Assembly: GCA_021495925.1 (NCBI GenBank)
Contig: JAKEKT010000043.1
Coordinates: 1 to 64,000, forward strand
Source of the DNA: Diplodia intermedia
Taxonomy: Eukaryota; Ascomycota; Dothideomycetes; Botryosphaeriales; Botryosphaeriaceae
Reading direction: 5' to 3'
DNA length: 64,000 nt
Under the pieces are notes generated by a model. That model saw nothing but the letters and a program-made list of their open reading frames with translations, had not been told where the DNA came from and did not search any database. How positions within the stretch are numbered: position 1 is the first letter of the stretch; each line of letters opens with the position of its first letter. The position numbers were made by a program, and so were the translations under genes. Positions 35,169 to 44,987 of the stretch are shown here, one piece after another.

Positions 35169-37031
35169 GGTTGCTGGGGGTCGGCCGGGGCTTGGGTCTC
35201 TCAACAGCTCCTCGACTTCTTTGCTCCACCCTGGGGTATCAGAGCTGTAGCAATGGTACCCTCCTTATCTTATTTTTTCTTTTAGCTCGCCTTCGAATTC
35301 TCTCAGCCCGATATTCAGAAACATTCACCCCTTCTCGACTACACCTTCCTTGCGCTGGCGGGATGTCTTAGCTCTTAATACTCTGGAAACTTTTACGTTC
35401 ATCATATACTCGCACGGTCCCGGCCTCGATTTTTCACCTGCCTTAGCCGAAGATGCCCCTTACTTTTACTTTTCCTCGCGTTCTTCCCTGGGGTCTCCTT
35501 TGCGGGGTTCGGCAGCACCATGGTCTGTTTTACTCGATTCACTGCGCCTCTCAGCGTAGGGTCAAACATCTCACACTCACTCCCTTTCATTGCGTTGTAC
35601 TATTGCGAAAAATGGTTCATTTGTTGCGGGGTTCTCGTTTTCTTGGAGCAGTGAGCGACGGAGCAATGGCGATTGGGTTTCAGGCAGGTGCTAGTTGATT
35701 GATGCACTCGCGTCTCTCGTGCTTTTTTGCTTTTCGTTCGGTTGGCAGCCCAGCATTTCACGCGTGATCAGCCATAGTCAGCTGCAGTCTTTTACGACGG
35801 ACTGGGGGGCGGAACGGTGGCTTTTTATGGACAATTGAGAGACCCAAGCATTCGTGCTGAACGCTGGCCCGACATGACGTGTATCCCGAGGTGCTGATGT
35901 GGTTGGGGGGTTCTATTATTAAGACGGCCGATCACGACGATCTCGGGCGCCACCAGTGGCCTCAGCCACGGCGCCGCAGACAACGGCGCAACGTGCTGGC
36001 TGGCGGGATGCTGGCTAGCGGCCGGCGCTTGGCGGGCTGGCAGAGACGGGGGTCCAGTTGCAGTCGGCCGGGGCGGTGAGGGTCAGGCTTCGCGATGACG
36101 TTGCCTGTAGAAGCAGGATTTGCGAGGCTCCATGGAAGGCCCACCCGGCAAGCGGCAACCGTGCCGGGGTGTTTCCGTGCCGCAAAAGGCCGCGGGGAAG
36201 CATGTGGTGAGGCGCGTCGGCCGCGGGATTCTGCCTGAAAACGGGATCTTGCGTCGCGCATGGCGGCGGCTGCTGACGAGCGAGCAGGCGAGGCGTTCTC
36301 TTGGCTGCGCCCCGCGGTAAGGCTGATGGGGTGTCAGGCGCTGCAGGCCGGCGGCATGCTGCTGACAGCTTCCCCGGCGCGGCGCGTGGCTGGTGACACG
36401 GACACGGCCAGCGCCAGCGTTGGAGGGAGAAGGATGAGGCTGGGGCTGAAAACAACAGGTAGCCTCAGCCGCCCCCAATCCCGCCCGATCCGAGCCAAGC
36501 TATATTACTTCGTCGCCGAGTTCGTGTGCGGAGGCTCAAAGAAACAAAAAGGCAAGAGTCGCGCGTCCCCTGGCCCCGAGTCCAAGCTCCATGCCCGAAG
36601 CTCGAGCTCGCGACGTCTTGCTTCCTCGTCATCCTCGCTCCCTTTCCGCTCCGACCACCGACCGAGCGCGCATCCCTACCCCCCGGCCGACTGCACGACC
36701 ACCCTCCCGGCGCACGCTCTCCGTCGACCAGCGTTCCTCCCGCTCTCCCTGCTCCCTGCCCTGATTGCTGCCTGCGACCTGTCTTTCAAAGCTAAAGCCC
36801 CGCACCCCTACTCCCCCCGGCAGTCCTGCGACGCATCGCTGTCCCTCCTCGCAGCAATTAAGCTTAAGAATGCTCCTCGCCCATTGAGTGCACCAACTAC
36901 CACCCGCGTGCCTCACCAACTCTCAGACTCCGACTCCCTCCGGCTTTGTCCCCTACCATCATCTCAACTCGAGAACTCCCCCCGCCCCTTACCCCAGATT
37001 CGAGCATCCGCCAGCCGGAGAACCAGACAAC
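35169..37031. promoter_or_regulatory. Long intergenic region upstream of OSH3
   Basis: About 1.86 kb. The last ~450 nt are strongly pyrimidine-rich, which makes stop-poor frames; a 291-codon open frame (36260-37135) runs through it and over the OSH3 first exon and intron, but it has low-complexity Ser/Pro/Arg content and is rejected. The region should contain the 3' UTR of the Barentsz-like gene and the OSH3 promoter. Confidence 0.45.
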
Positions 37032-40000
37032 ATGGCGGGCATGGAGCAACTGCAGATCCACAGCAAGGTACGCGTCTGAAGCGCGCACATCTGGCGCCCG
37101 CTCGGGTCGGTTCTCTGAGGTTTCTAACAGCATGACAGTCGTACCTTGTGCGCTGGATCAACGTCCCCGCCGGGCACACCATCTCCTGGAGCATCCAGCC
37201 GCACAAAAAGTCCGTGAATTTCGGCATCTTCAAGCATCCGGGCACGAAGAACGGCGAGGCCCCCAATCTCCCCTCCACCGTCGCCGCTGGCATCAACGAC
37301 GCCCCGACGACTGCAGCCGGCGGCGAGACTGCAGCAGGCCGGCCCCGCGGCTCCTCTATAGGCGGCAATGGCATCGGCGCAAACGCATCACGGAACGACA
37401 GAACACTTGTGGTGGAAAAATTACAAAGTATAGGATTGAAACCGGTATCCTGGACGGGCAAGTGTGAGGCGGACAAAGTGTCAATGGGCCGATTCGACGT
37501 GCCCGAGGGCGAAGGCGGCATGTACGGGCTGGTGTTTGACAACACCTTCTCCAAGCAGGTTTCGAAGACGGCAACCTTTGTGCTCATGACACACCCGACC
37601 CACGCCGCGCCGAAATCGGGCCACCACCTGCACTTCTCGCAGGCAGTCGGCGGCTCCAGTCCCAACCTGCCGCCAGGTGACTTCGGCGAATCGAACGAGT
37701 CTCTGGCACAAGAACCGATGGTCGCGGCCGACCCGAGACCGCGCTCTCGCCATGTTGCAGAGGCCACTACGCCCGGTGGCTCGCTTTTCTATACCGGCGT
37801 GCTACTGAAGAAGAGGAGAAAGAGGAACCAGGGATTTGCACGCCGTTTCTTTTCGCTGGACTTCACCTCGTCGACGCTGTCGTACTACCAGAGCCGCAAC
37901 TCCTCAGCATTGAGAGGCGCCATCCCGCTCTCTCTTGCTGCCATTGCCGCGGACGAGAAGACGAGGGAAATCTCTGTTGACTCGGGAGCGGAAGTGTGGC
38001 ATCTGAGGGCCAACAACAAGAATGATTTCGACGCTTGGAAGGATGCGCTAGAGCGCGCATCGAGCGAGGCACGGGGCACGGAGGAGTCCCCAGAAGACAC
38101 GAAAGAAAAGGACTTCAAGTGGCCGACGCCCGGACAGCCTGGTTCCGAGCAGATCGACCGCGACTGGGGACGGATCGAGGCTCTGGTTGGACGCGTTTCC
38201 GGCATCCGGGATGCTGTGAGGAGATTAGCCAAGGATACGGATACGAAAAATGCCTCCGCCGCGCCATCAGGTGCGAGCAGCATCAAGGGCGGAATTAGCG
38301 GCGTGACGAGCCCAGCCGATTCAACAGCCTCCGGGGATTACTTCAACAATGCCAACGTCGACGATGACGCCCGCTCTGAGAAGAAGTCTACGGCATTCTG
38401 GAAGAGGAAGCCCAGCGCCTCAGCAGGAAGTGTCCACAGAAAGAGTATCACCTCTCAGATTGGCCCTGCTTCTCCGCCATCGGTGCCTCCTGTGCCTCCG
38501 CTTCCCACTACGCCTGGGTCGACCTTGACTGTGCCCAAGGTCCGCACGACGGCGACTGGGGCAACCGATGAGAGCATCCATGACAATGTCCTGGCCATCC
38601 TTCGTGACCTGGATTTTGTTGTATCAGAATCAGCCACTCTGCTCGCTCAAAACCGACTCAGGCGCGCTCCTACCGGTTCGCACGTCGAATCTAGGAAGAG
38701 TATTGACTCCATGTCCGAAGATGAATTCTTCGATGCTACTGGCGGAGATGAGGAAGACCAAGGGCAGTCCAAACTACTCACCATCCGTCGGGACAGCAAC
38801 GATGATACCGGGGACAAGAACGAAGAGGTCTCAGACGGCGAGTCGGAGGCCAGCAGCGAAGGGGAGGGCATGGGGGCGTTTGACCGCGCGAACCGCGAGG
38901 GACTGCCGGGCCTATTCCCAGCGAAGCCCAAATCTCTCACCCCACTGCCCATGGACAAAGTGCAACGCCGCACGACCGTTGCTCCGCCAAAGGTTGCTCC
39001 GCCAAGTCTGATCGCCTTCCTCCGCAAGAACGTCGGCAAGGATCTCTCCACCATCGCGATGCCGGTCTCTGCAAACGAGCCTACCAGTTTGTTGCAACGT
39101 GTGGCCGAGCAGATGGAATACTCGGAGCTCATCGATGCTGCTGTCAACGCGCCTGCCGAAGATGGCTCGCGTATTCTCTACATCATGGCATTTGCCATTT
39201 CCTCTTTCTCCAACGCGCGCGTCAAGGAGCGCGCCATCCGCAAGCCCTTCAACCCCATGCTGGGCGAAACTTTCGAGCTCGTGCGCGAAGACAAGGGCTT
39301 CCGCTTCCTCGCCGAGAAGGTGTCGCACCGGCCGGTGCGCATGGCATGCCAGGCCGAAGCCAAGGAGTGGACATTCCTGCAGTCGCCGGGGCCGGTGCAG
39401 AAGTTCTGGGGCAAGTCGGCGGAGCTCAACACGGACGGCCGCGCGCGCGTCTTCCTGCACAACCCCAACCCGAACAACCAGGGCGAGCACTACAGCTGGA
39501 CGGTCGCCACGTCGTTTCTGCGCAACATCATCGCGGGCGAGAAGTACGTCGAGCCCGTGGGCACCATGACGGTGGTCAACGAGACGACGGGCGCCAAGGC
39601 CATCGCGACGTTCAAGGCGGGCGGCATGTTCGCGGGCCGCAGCGAGGAGGTGTCGGTGCAGGCGTTCGCGCCGCCGGACCAGGGCGGGGCGCAGCTCTCG
39701 CTCGGGCTGGCGGGCAAGTGGACGGCGGAGCTGCACTTCACGCGCGACGGGGCCGACACGAAGCAGACGGCGTGGAAGGCGGGCGGGCTCGTGGAGCAGG
39801 CGGAGAAGCGCTACGGCTTCACGTCGTTCGCGGCCGGCCTCAACGAGGTCACGGCCGTCGAGGCGGGCAAGGTGGCGCCGACGGACAGCCGGCTGCGCCT
39901 CGACCAGCGCGCGGTCGAGGACGGCGACCTGGACAGGGCAGAGGACTTGAAGGCCAAGCTCGAGGAGGGCCAGAGGCAGCGCCGCAGGGAGATGGAGGAG

Positions 40001-40210
40001 AAGGGCCTGCAGTGGACCCCGAGGTGGTTCGTCAAGGTCGCCGGCGGCGGTGCTGCGGACGGCGGTGCCGCCGGTGCCGCCGGTGGCGAGGGCGATGGTG
40101 CGGCGGGCGGCGGCGAGGAGGAGTGGAGGCTGAAGGCCGGCAAGGATGGGTACTGGGAGGAGCGCGCGGCGGGCAAGTGGACGGGTGTTACCGAGGTGTT
40201 TGCTGTGTAG
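37032..40210 (+). CDS. OSH3: Oxysterol-binding protein family, OSH3 type (GOLD-PH-FFAT-ORD)
   Basis: OSH3-type proteins act at ER-plasma-membrane contacts and bind PI4P. Two exons, 37032-37067 (12 codons) and 37139-40210, joined by a 71-nt intron, give 1,035 aa. After MAGMEQLQIHSK comes a GOLD-like region (~13-185, SYLVRWINVPAGHTISWSIQ). A PH domain spans ~222-322 (LFYTGVLLKKRRKRNQGFAR). A linker with Ser/Pro runs includes DEFFDATGGDEED near 538, an FFAT-like VAP-binding motif with acidic flanks. The ORD domain is ~640-1010: KPFNPMLGETFELV is intact, but the family signature EQxSHHPP reads EKVSHRPV. OSH3-type proteins are known to diverge here and to lack sterol binding. The C terminus is Gly/Ala-rich, then EEWRLKAGKDGYWEERA. 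Confidence 0.93.
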
Positions 40211-40795
40211 AGAGGTGTTTTGTGTGCATATGGGTGCCGTAGGCGGGTGAAAAAGCATGCGGATGGTGTGCGGTGCGCACTTTCACTTGTTGTTTTGGTG
40301 CTTTTCTTTTCTTTTCCTTTTTTTGGGACCTGGAGATGGGCTGCCTGCAGGGTTTAGATACCATAGAATTACCTGTAGCGCGCGTTATTGCATTATCTGA
40401 GTTTCTGTTTGGAATATCGATTGGAGAGAAGTGTGGTTATGTGTTATGCCGGCTACATCGGGCGTGAGTGTTGGCTCCACGGCCCTTTGATGGGCTCTTC
40501 CTCAACCACCACGCCGCTGACCATCAACTTCTTCCATCACTTGCCGGCTTCAACCTTTTAAGAGCGCTCGTAGGAGCAGATGCCTCCTTTCTTCTTCAAC
40601 TTCTTCGTGCAAACCCAAATCTGCAACCCAACCTCGCCCACGGCAGATCACACAGCCCGAACCGCAACTTTAGCTCAACCCGCCAAAAAATCAACCTCCC
40701 ATTATTAGCATCAGCCACTTTTGCTCATTCATTCCCGATCGAACCGCCCACGTACCCACCCACCTGCCTTGCCGCCGTACAAAAACAAAAAAGAA
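40211..40795. promoter_or_regulatory. Intergenic region with leader block shared with 41.5 kb
   Basis: This 585-nt spacer holds the OSH3 3' end and the promoter of the 66-aa gene. It contains CCTTTTAAG at ~40552-40560, followed by CTTCAACTTCTTCG and CAAATCTGCAAC. The same order of elements recurs upstream of the next gene at ~41472-41542 (see findings). Confidence 0.4.
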
Positions 40796-41103
40796 ATGGC
40801 TTCAACCGTCGATCACGGCTACGATGCCGACGTCGAGGAGGTATATAACGCTATATCCCCACAACCACCACCATAACCACCACCATAACCACCGCTTCAT
40901 TTTTTTTGGTTTTTTTCGGTTGCTAACAGTTGGTTTGCGGATAACAGACACCTGCTACCCGCAAAGCCGACCGCCGCCGTCGCAACGGCGAGCCGCCCGC
41001 CCCCGCTCCCCGCAAGATGAGCCCGGAGAAGCTGCTGCTTCTTGCTAAGCTGAGGGAGGCGGATCGGGAGATCGCTAAGCTCAGAAAGACGTTGGAGAGG
41101 TGA
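40796..41103 (+). CDS. Very small charged protein with C-terminal helix (66 aa), unknown
   Basis: Two exons, 40796-40840 and 40948-41103, with a 107-nt intron (donor GTATAT, acceptor AACAG), give 66 aa. The first exon encodes MASTVDHGYDADVEE; the second a basic stretch (RKADRRRRNGEPP) and a Leu/Lys/Glu helix from MSPEKLLLLAKLREADRE to the end, a short coiled coil. Codon use is coding-like and the stop follows the helix. I do not recognise it. It lies 585 nt after OSH3 on the same strand and shares leader sequence with the next gene, which suggests a local duplication. Confidence 0.5.
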
Positions 41104-41666
41104 ACAAGAAGGGGGAGGGGGTGATGATGGCTCGCTCTTTCCTGTGGGGATTATCGGGATTGAGAAAGCAATTATTCTGGTGTATTTTGCTTGTTAGACT
41201 GGTTAAGGTGTACTGAGATTTCGTCTGTATCGAAGACTGAGACGGGCTCGTGGCTAAAGTCGTGACGGCTTGAGAATGCTTGGAGACAGCTCTTCTTCCT
41301 CTTGGATACAATGTTGGGATTATCGAATGAAGATATCTGTGTAGAGTTGAGAAGTAGGAGCGATTGTGACAGCCACATCCAGATTGCTCCCACTGCCTCA
41401 TTTCCGCGTCAACACCAACTTCTTCGCTCGCTCAACATGGACTAGCGCGTACAATCACTTTCGAGGCACCACCTTTTAAGCACGGGGAAGCAGTCCACTC
41501 CCCCCCTCTTCAACTCCGAACAAGTTCAAATCTGAGCAACTACCTCCTGACATCCACTTTGCAAAGGAGACAATCGGGAAGACCACCACCGCGGACTCCA
41601 ACCGTGACCCAGTACAGCTCGGCTCTCGACCACCTTCATTCTCGCTCTCCACCCTCGTGGAAAAAG
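41104..41666. promoter_or_regulatory. Intergenic region upstream of the frameshifted gene
   Basis: This 563-nt spacer contains the second copy of the leader block: CCTTTTAAG (~41472-41480), then CTCTTCAACTCCGAACAAG and CAAATCTGAGCAAC (~41529-41542). No ORF here is supported. Confidence 0.4.
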
Positions 41667-41720
41667 ATGCCGCCAACCGGGGATCCGGATTCTGAGGAGG
41701 TATATGATCAACCACCTTAG
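41667..41720 (+). promoter_or_regulatory. Upstream ORF (17 codons) or alternative first exon
   Basis: ATG at 41667 opens MPPTGDPDSEEVYDQPP and stops with TAG at 41718-41720, three bases before the next ATG (41724). Its middle, GAGGAG-GTATAT, is identical to the exon 1/intron junction of the neighbouring 66-aa gene. It may therefore be a former first exon with donor at 41700, or a translated uORF in front of the next frame. Confidence 0.4.
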
Positions 41721-41723
41721 CCA

Positions 41724-42282
41724 ATGACCGCCAACATCATCAGCGACTTCCCCGAGATTGATTATGAGGCCCTGCACACGTTGATGGTCCAGGGGAAGAA
41801 GGCTCACTTGAAGAACAAGCTGTCAAAGAATGAGAAGAAGTGGTACAGCATCACCGAGCTCAACCTCATCAACATACGTCAAAACCTCCACAAGATGTCC
41901 CGAAAGGAGGCGGGCGCCGCAGGCTACACAGAACATCTCCATGCCCTCCGTCAACACTGGGATCCCCTCGGACAACGACGGCAACTTCGATGGAACGCTG
42001 GACCGTGGGATGTCTGGCTACGCGCGCAAAGGCAGCAATGGCGGACATGTTGTGGTCAGTCCAGCTGACATCGTCTTCGATCCCGCTTCGCACAAACGCG
42101 CTCGCAATTCATCCGCAAACAACCTTCCGAAGAAGTTCCCCAAGTCCGAGCCCTGGGGCACGAGCTTCACGGCCGCGGAACCGGACATCCACGCCAGTCC
42201 TGCCGTACAGTGTTCCGCTGTTCGTGACAAAGACAACAGGAAGAAAGAGCTGCTTGTCGACGCACGGACCTCTTCTGCATGA
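41724..42282 (+). pseudogene. Unknown gene interrupted by an apparent frameshift
   Basis: Two overlapping frames each look coding. From 41724 the first reads MTANIISDFPEIDYEALHTL, then a Lys-rich stretch (KKAHLKNKLSKNEKKWYS) and ELNLINIRQNLHKMSR, with good codon bias to ~41930. From ~41932 another frame takes over (NISMPSVNTGIPSDNDGNFD) with strong C-ending codons, including GHVVVSPADIVFDPASHKRA, until TGA at 42280-42282. I tried the available GT/AG pairs in 41780-41935 and none joins the two frames properly. So this is a one-base frameshift (mutation or sequence error) or an unusual splice. The family is unknown; there is no TM segment. Confidence 0.4.
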
Positions 42283-42677
42283 CGGGTCGGCGGGTCAATA
42301 CCTACCTGACCCTGGAAGCTGCCTGATATACATGGCTCGTCAGGCACGTGTCGGAAATTCAGGGGCTCAGAAGGCTGACCTGATCAACGCTTCCAGCGAC
42401 TCCCGCTTCCTCGACCGGTGCTCGCATCTACGGTCCAGGCCATGGAACAACTAATATAAAAGGTAGACGTTGGGCGACAACCGGCTGGAAGGTCCGCCGC
42501 ACGCTCCAGAGTGGCAGGCGCAGTTGTTCGCACCTTCCTCCGGCCTGCCGCTCGCCATCTTCTTCAGGCCCGACTACGCCCCCAGATCCACCTCCACCAC
42601 ACTTATCTATTCGCCTGGGCCATACATCTCAGCTGTGTGCCGCACCATCGACTACTCGCTCGCTTCAATTAGCAACA
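42283..42677. promoter_or_regulatory. Intergenic region with TATA-like box
   Basis: This 395-nt spacer has a TATAAAAGG match at about 42455-42463, some 215 nt before the start codon of the coiled-coil gene at 42678. No ORF here is supported. Confidence 0.35.
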
Positions 42678-43544
42678 ATGAGCATGCCACCGAAGACCGA
42701 TCGAGCTTCTTGCGACGCCGACCTCGAGTTCTTGTTTCGGAGCCAAGCGCCACTCGAGCTGGAGCTGGCGCGCCAGGACGCCGAAGCACAAGTGCAGCCG
42801 CTGCTGCATAGGATCACCGCCCTCGAGCAACAGCACGCCGACCTCCGAAGCCAGAGGAACATCGAGTACGCCGAAGAGCTCTCCCACCGAGTCCAACGCC
42901 GAGACAGCATCTTCAGCATCCGGATCAGCCAGCAGCAAGCGGATCTCGACGAAGCCTCTCGGCAGATTGAGGCTTTGCGAGAGCAGCTCGCGCAAGAAGG
43001 ATGCGACCACGCCGACATCAAGAAGAAGTACGAGGAACTACGGCGTGCACGACCGGACAAGCAGGAATCCGCACTGCTGATCGCACAATTGGAGCTGCTG
43101 GAAGACCAGAACGAGGCGCTGCGGGCAGAATTGGGGAAGCTCAAGGGTCATGCCGCGGTACGAAACTGGACAGATGAGGCCGTAGAAAGACTCGACCGCC
43201 TGCAGCGTGAGCTCCATCAGCCGCCAAGTGCTGTCTACAAGGATGAAATGGCGTACTTCAGGACCGAGTACATCAGACTCATCCAGCAGAAACTCGAGCT
43301 CGACGACGGCCATTGGCAGTTGGCCCGGCTGATCGAATCTTCGCACCAGGAAGCCGAGAGGGCTGGGCGACTGCTTCCGCTGGCTGCCGTCTGCGCTGAA
43401 ATCTACCTCGAATCGAAAGCCGCACGGAAAGCGAGACGCGTGGCCGACATCGAGCACATTTTGAGCTTCGACCCGTCTTCGATTCGGTTTGCAAGGAGAC
43501 AAGATGCTCGTTCGGTGCTTGGCCCGTGGCGCTTGTTGGGATAA
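42678..43544 (+). CDS. Coiled-coil protein, unknown function (288 aa)
   Basis: A single-exon frame of 288 aa starts MSMPPKTDRASCDADLEFLF. Residues ~25-165 are almost entirely heptads rich in Glu, Gln, Arg and Leu (QQQADLDEASRQIEALREQL; LIAQLELLEDQNEALRAEL), a long coiled coil. A second helical part with Trp and Tyr follows (ELDDGHWQLARLIESSHQEA) and a basic C-terminal stretch. No signal peptide or TM. It lies third in the row of small charged genes after OSH3. A structural or scaffolding role is only a guess from composition. Confidence 0.65.
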   Translation: MSMPPKTDRASCDADLEFLFRSQAPLELELARQDAEAQVQPLLHRITALEQQHADLRSQRNIEYAEELSHRVQRRDSIFSIRISQQQADLDEASRQIEALREQLAQEGCDHADIKKKYEELRRARPDKQESALLIAQLELLEDQNEALRAELGKLKGHAAVRNWTDEAVERLDRLQRELHQPPSAVYKDEMAYFRTEYIRLIQQKLELDDGHWQLARLIESSHQEAERAGRLLPLAAVCAEIYLESKAARKARRVADIEHILSFDPSSIRFARRQDARSVLGPWRLLG

Positions 43545-44322
43545 TGATTGGACGTTAGGACATTTTCATTCTTTCCGTCGCCGTCTTTGTCAAAATTGAG
43601 ACTGCATTCGTTTTTTGGGGGGTGTATTGTTTTTGCGCACTTTTGGTTTTACTCTCTCGCAGTTTGATACAGGAAAACACTCCGAGAAACACATCTGTCT
43701 ATGTACATCACTGCCGTGTCTGGAACCGAAAGAGAATGGGAAGGACGGTAGAATCAGTTGAAGACCTTTCCAAATACCTCCAGAACTTGAGGAATCTCAC
43801 CACTCCCGCCTTCACTGACGCTCTCCGGTCTCCCCTTAGAACAAAGATGTCCTCGCCACGCTGATGCGAAGGCGGCGTATTATTGAAGAAGCGTGAGCAG
43901 AGAGCGTCAAGGAGGCACCGGACCGGGCGAGTGCTAGCGCTTCACGGCACATTGAACCAACATGAAGTCGCCGATGAAACCTCCTCGAATTCCTGCTAGA
44001 GGTATAGAAACCACACACTCCGTACGCCACGCGCAAGTCTCCTCGGCGGGCAAAGGCTAAATGGAGTATCCTCGTTGCTTTCCAGAGACGAGCTTCTCCA
44101 CCATTTCGTGTCCTGAAACCGACTTGAGCTCGCGCTAAGCTCCATCTCGACCAACGGAGGCCGGCCCATTCTTCGCTAGTGTTGCTCATCAGCGGGACCC
44201 AAACCGAAGCGGGCAACACTCGATAAACATCGCTGCACATCCGGCTAGACCAAATCTGCCCCGGGTCTTCGCAAAACAATAACCCTCGAGCGTCTTCTCC
44301 ACCAAAGCAGCCTCCATAATAG
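43545..44322. other. Intergenic, no supported gene
   Basis: This stretch follows the coiled-coil gene and ends at the MITE. A 163-codon ORF (43836-44327, minus) ends in the MITE border and has no recognisable sequence; it is not called. Confidence 0.4.
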
Positions 44323-44685
44323 AGCAATTTCGCAAGAGTTGAACAACCCCCTTGTTCAACTTATCAAGGCGGATGCATCCAGATGGGTATCGTATAAGGG
44401 TTGGAGGCCGTTCTAGCGTGACTTAGCGTAATAAGTTGAACAGGGTGGTCCAGCAGTTGAATCACCTTGTTCCACTTATTAGCGTGCTATCTAGGGTACA
44501 GTAAGAGTTCTTAGCCAATCTGTAAAAATTTCTAAGGCTGTAGTTGGCTGTATTTTCCCTTGGTACCAGCTAACACGCCTAATAGTAGTACATATACGCC
44601 CCGTGGTTGTGATTATATCATCGTACGTCATCCGCCGCCATCTACCCCTTGAACAACCTCTTGTTCAACTCTTGTGAAATTGCTC
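44323..44685. mobile_element. MITE with terminal inverted repeats and TA target duplication
   Basis: The element is 363 bp. Its left end reads GAGCAATTTCGCAAGAGTTG and the reverse complement of its right end GAGCAATTTCACAAGAGTTG; the match continues to ~25 nt with one mismatch. Both ends are flanked by TA (44321-44322 and 44686-44687), the target duplication of Tc1/mariner-type elements. Next to each end is a hairpin: GTTGAACAA-C5-TTGTTCAAC on the left and TTGAACAA-CCTC-TTGTTCAA on the right. A third inverted repeat lies inside (44430-44447 against 44463-44480, 16/18 matching). There is no transposase frame, and the element is clearly less GC-rich than its surroundings. It is non-autonomous. 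Confidence 0.85.
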
Positions 44686-44687
44686 TA

Positions 44688-44987
44688 ATTAGGTTTGCGG
44701 AGAGCTAGACCCCACCGTCAGCGAAGCAGCCAATCGCCGGCAGCCATGACCTCACTGAGGCTGCCTTTGCCGAAACGACTACGGAACCATCTCAGCTCTC
44801 TCCGCCACCGTGGCGTCCATCTCAAGAAAGTTATAACACCCCGGCCCACCTGCATCCGCAGCATGCTTTCTCCACGCAGCGTCTGCTTCCATTCGTCCAC
44901 ACTCGCTCTCTGAGCACACAACCCTCCTTCCCCCCTCGCATCCTCATACACACACACCATCGTCCATCCAGTTCCTTCCAGCCCACC
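44688..44987. promoter_or_regulatory. Upstream region of the GMC oxidoreductase gene
   Basis: 300 nt between the MITE and the GMC oxidoreductase start codon. The MITE insertion therefore sits directly upstream of this promoter. The last 60 nt are a CA-rich, C-rich leader (CACACACACCATCG). Confidence 0.4.

Noticed and set aside
36260..37135. 291-codon plus-strand ORF upstream of OSH3
   Set aside because: It runs through the pyrimidine-rich leader and across the OSH3 first exon and intron; Ser/Pro/Arg low complexity, no motif. Stop-poor by composition.
38912..40258. 448-codon minus-strand ORF
   Set aside because: Antisense shadow of the OSH3 lipid-binding domain.
43836..44327. 163-codon minus-strand ORF
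   Set aside because: Begins at the MITE border; no motif and mixed codon choice.
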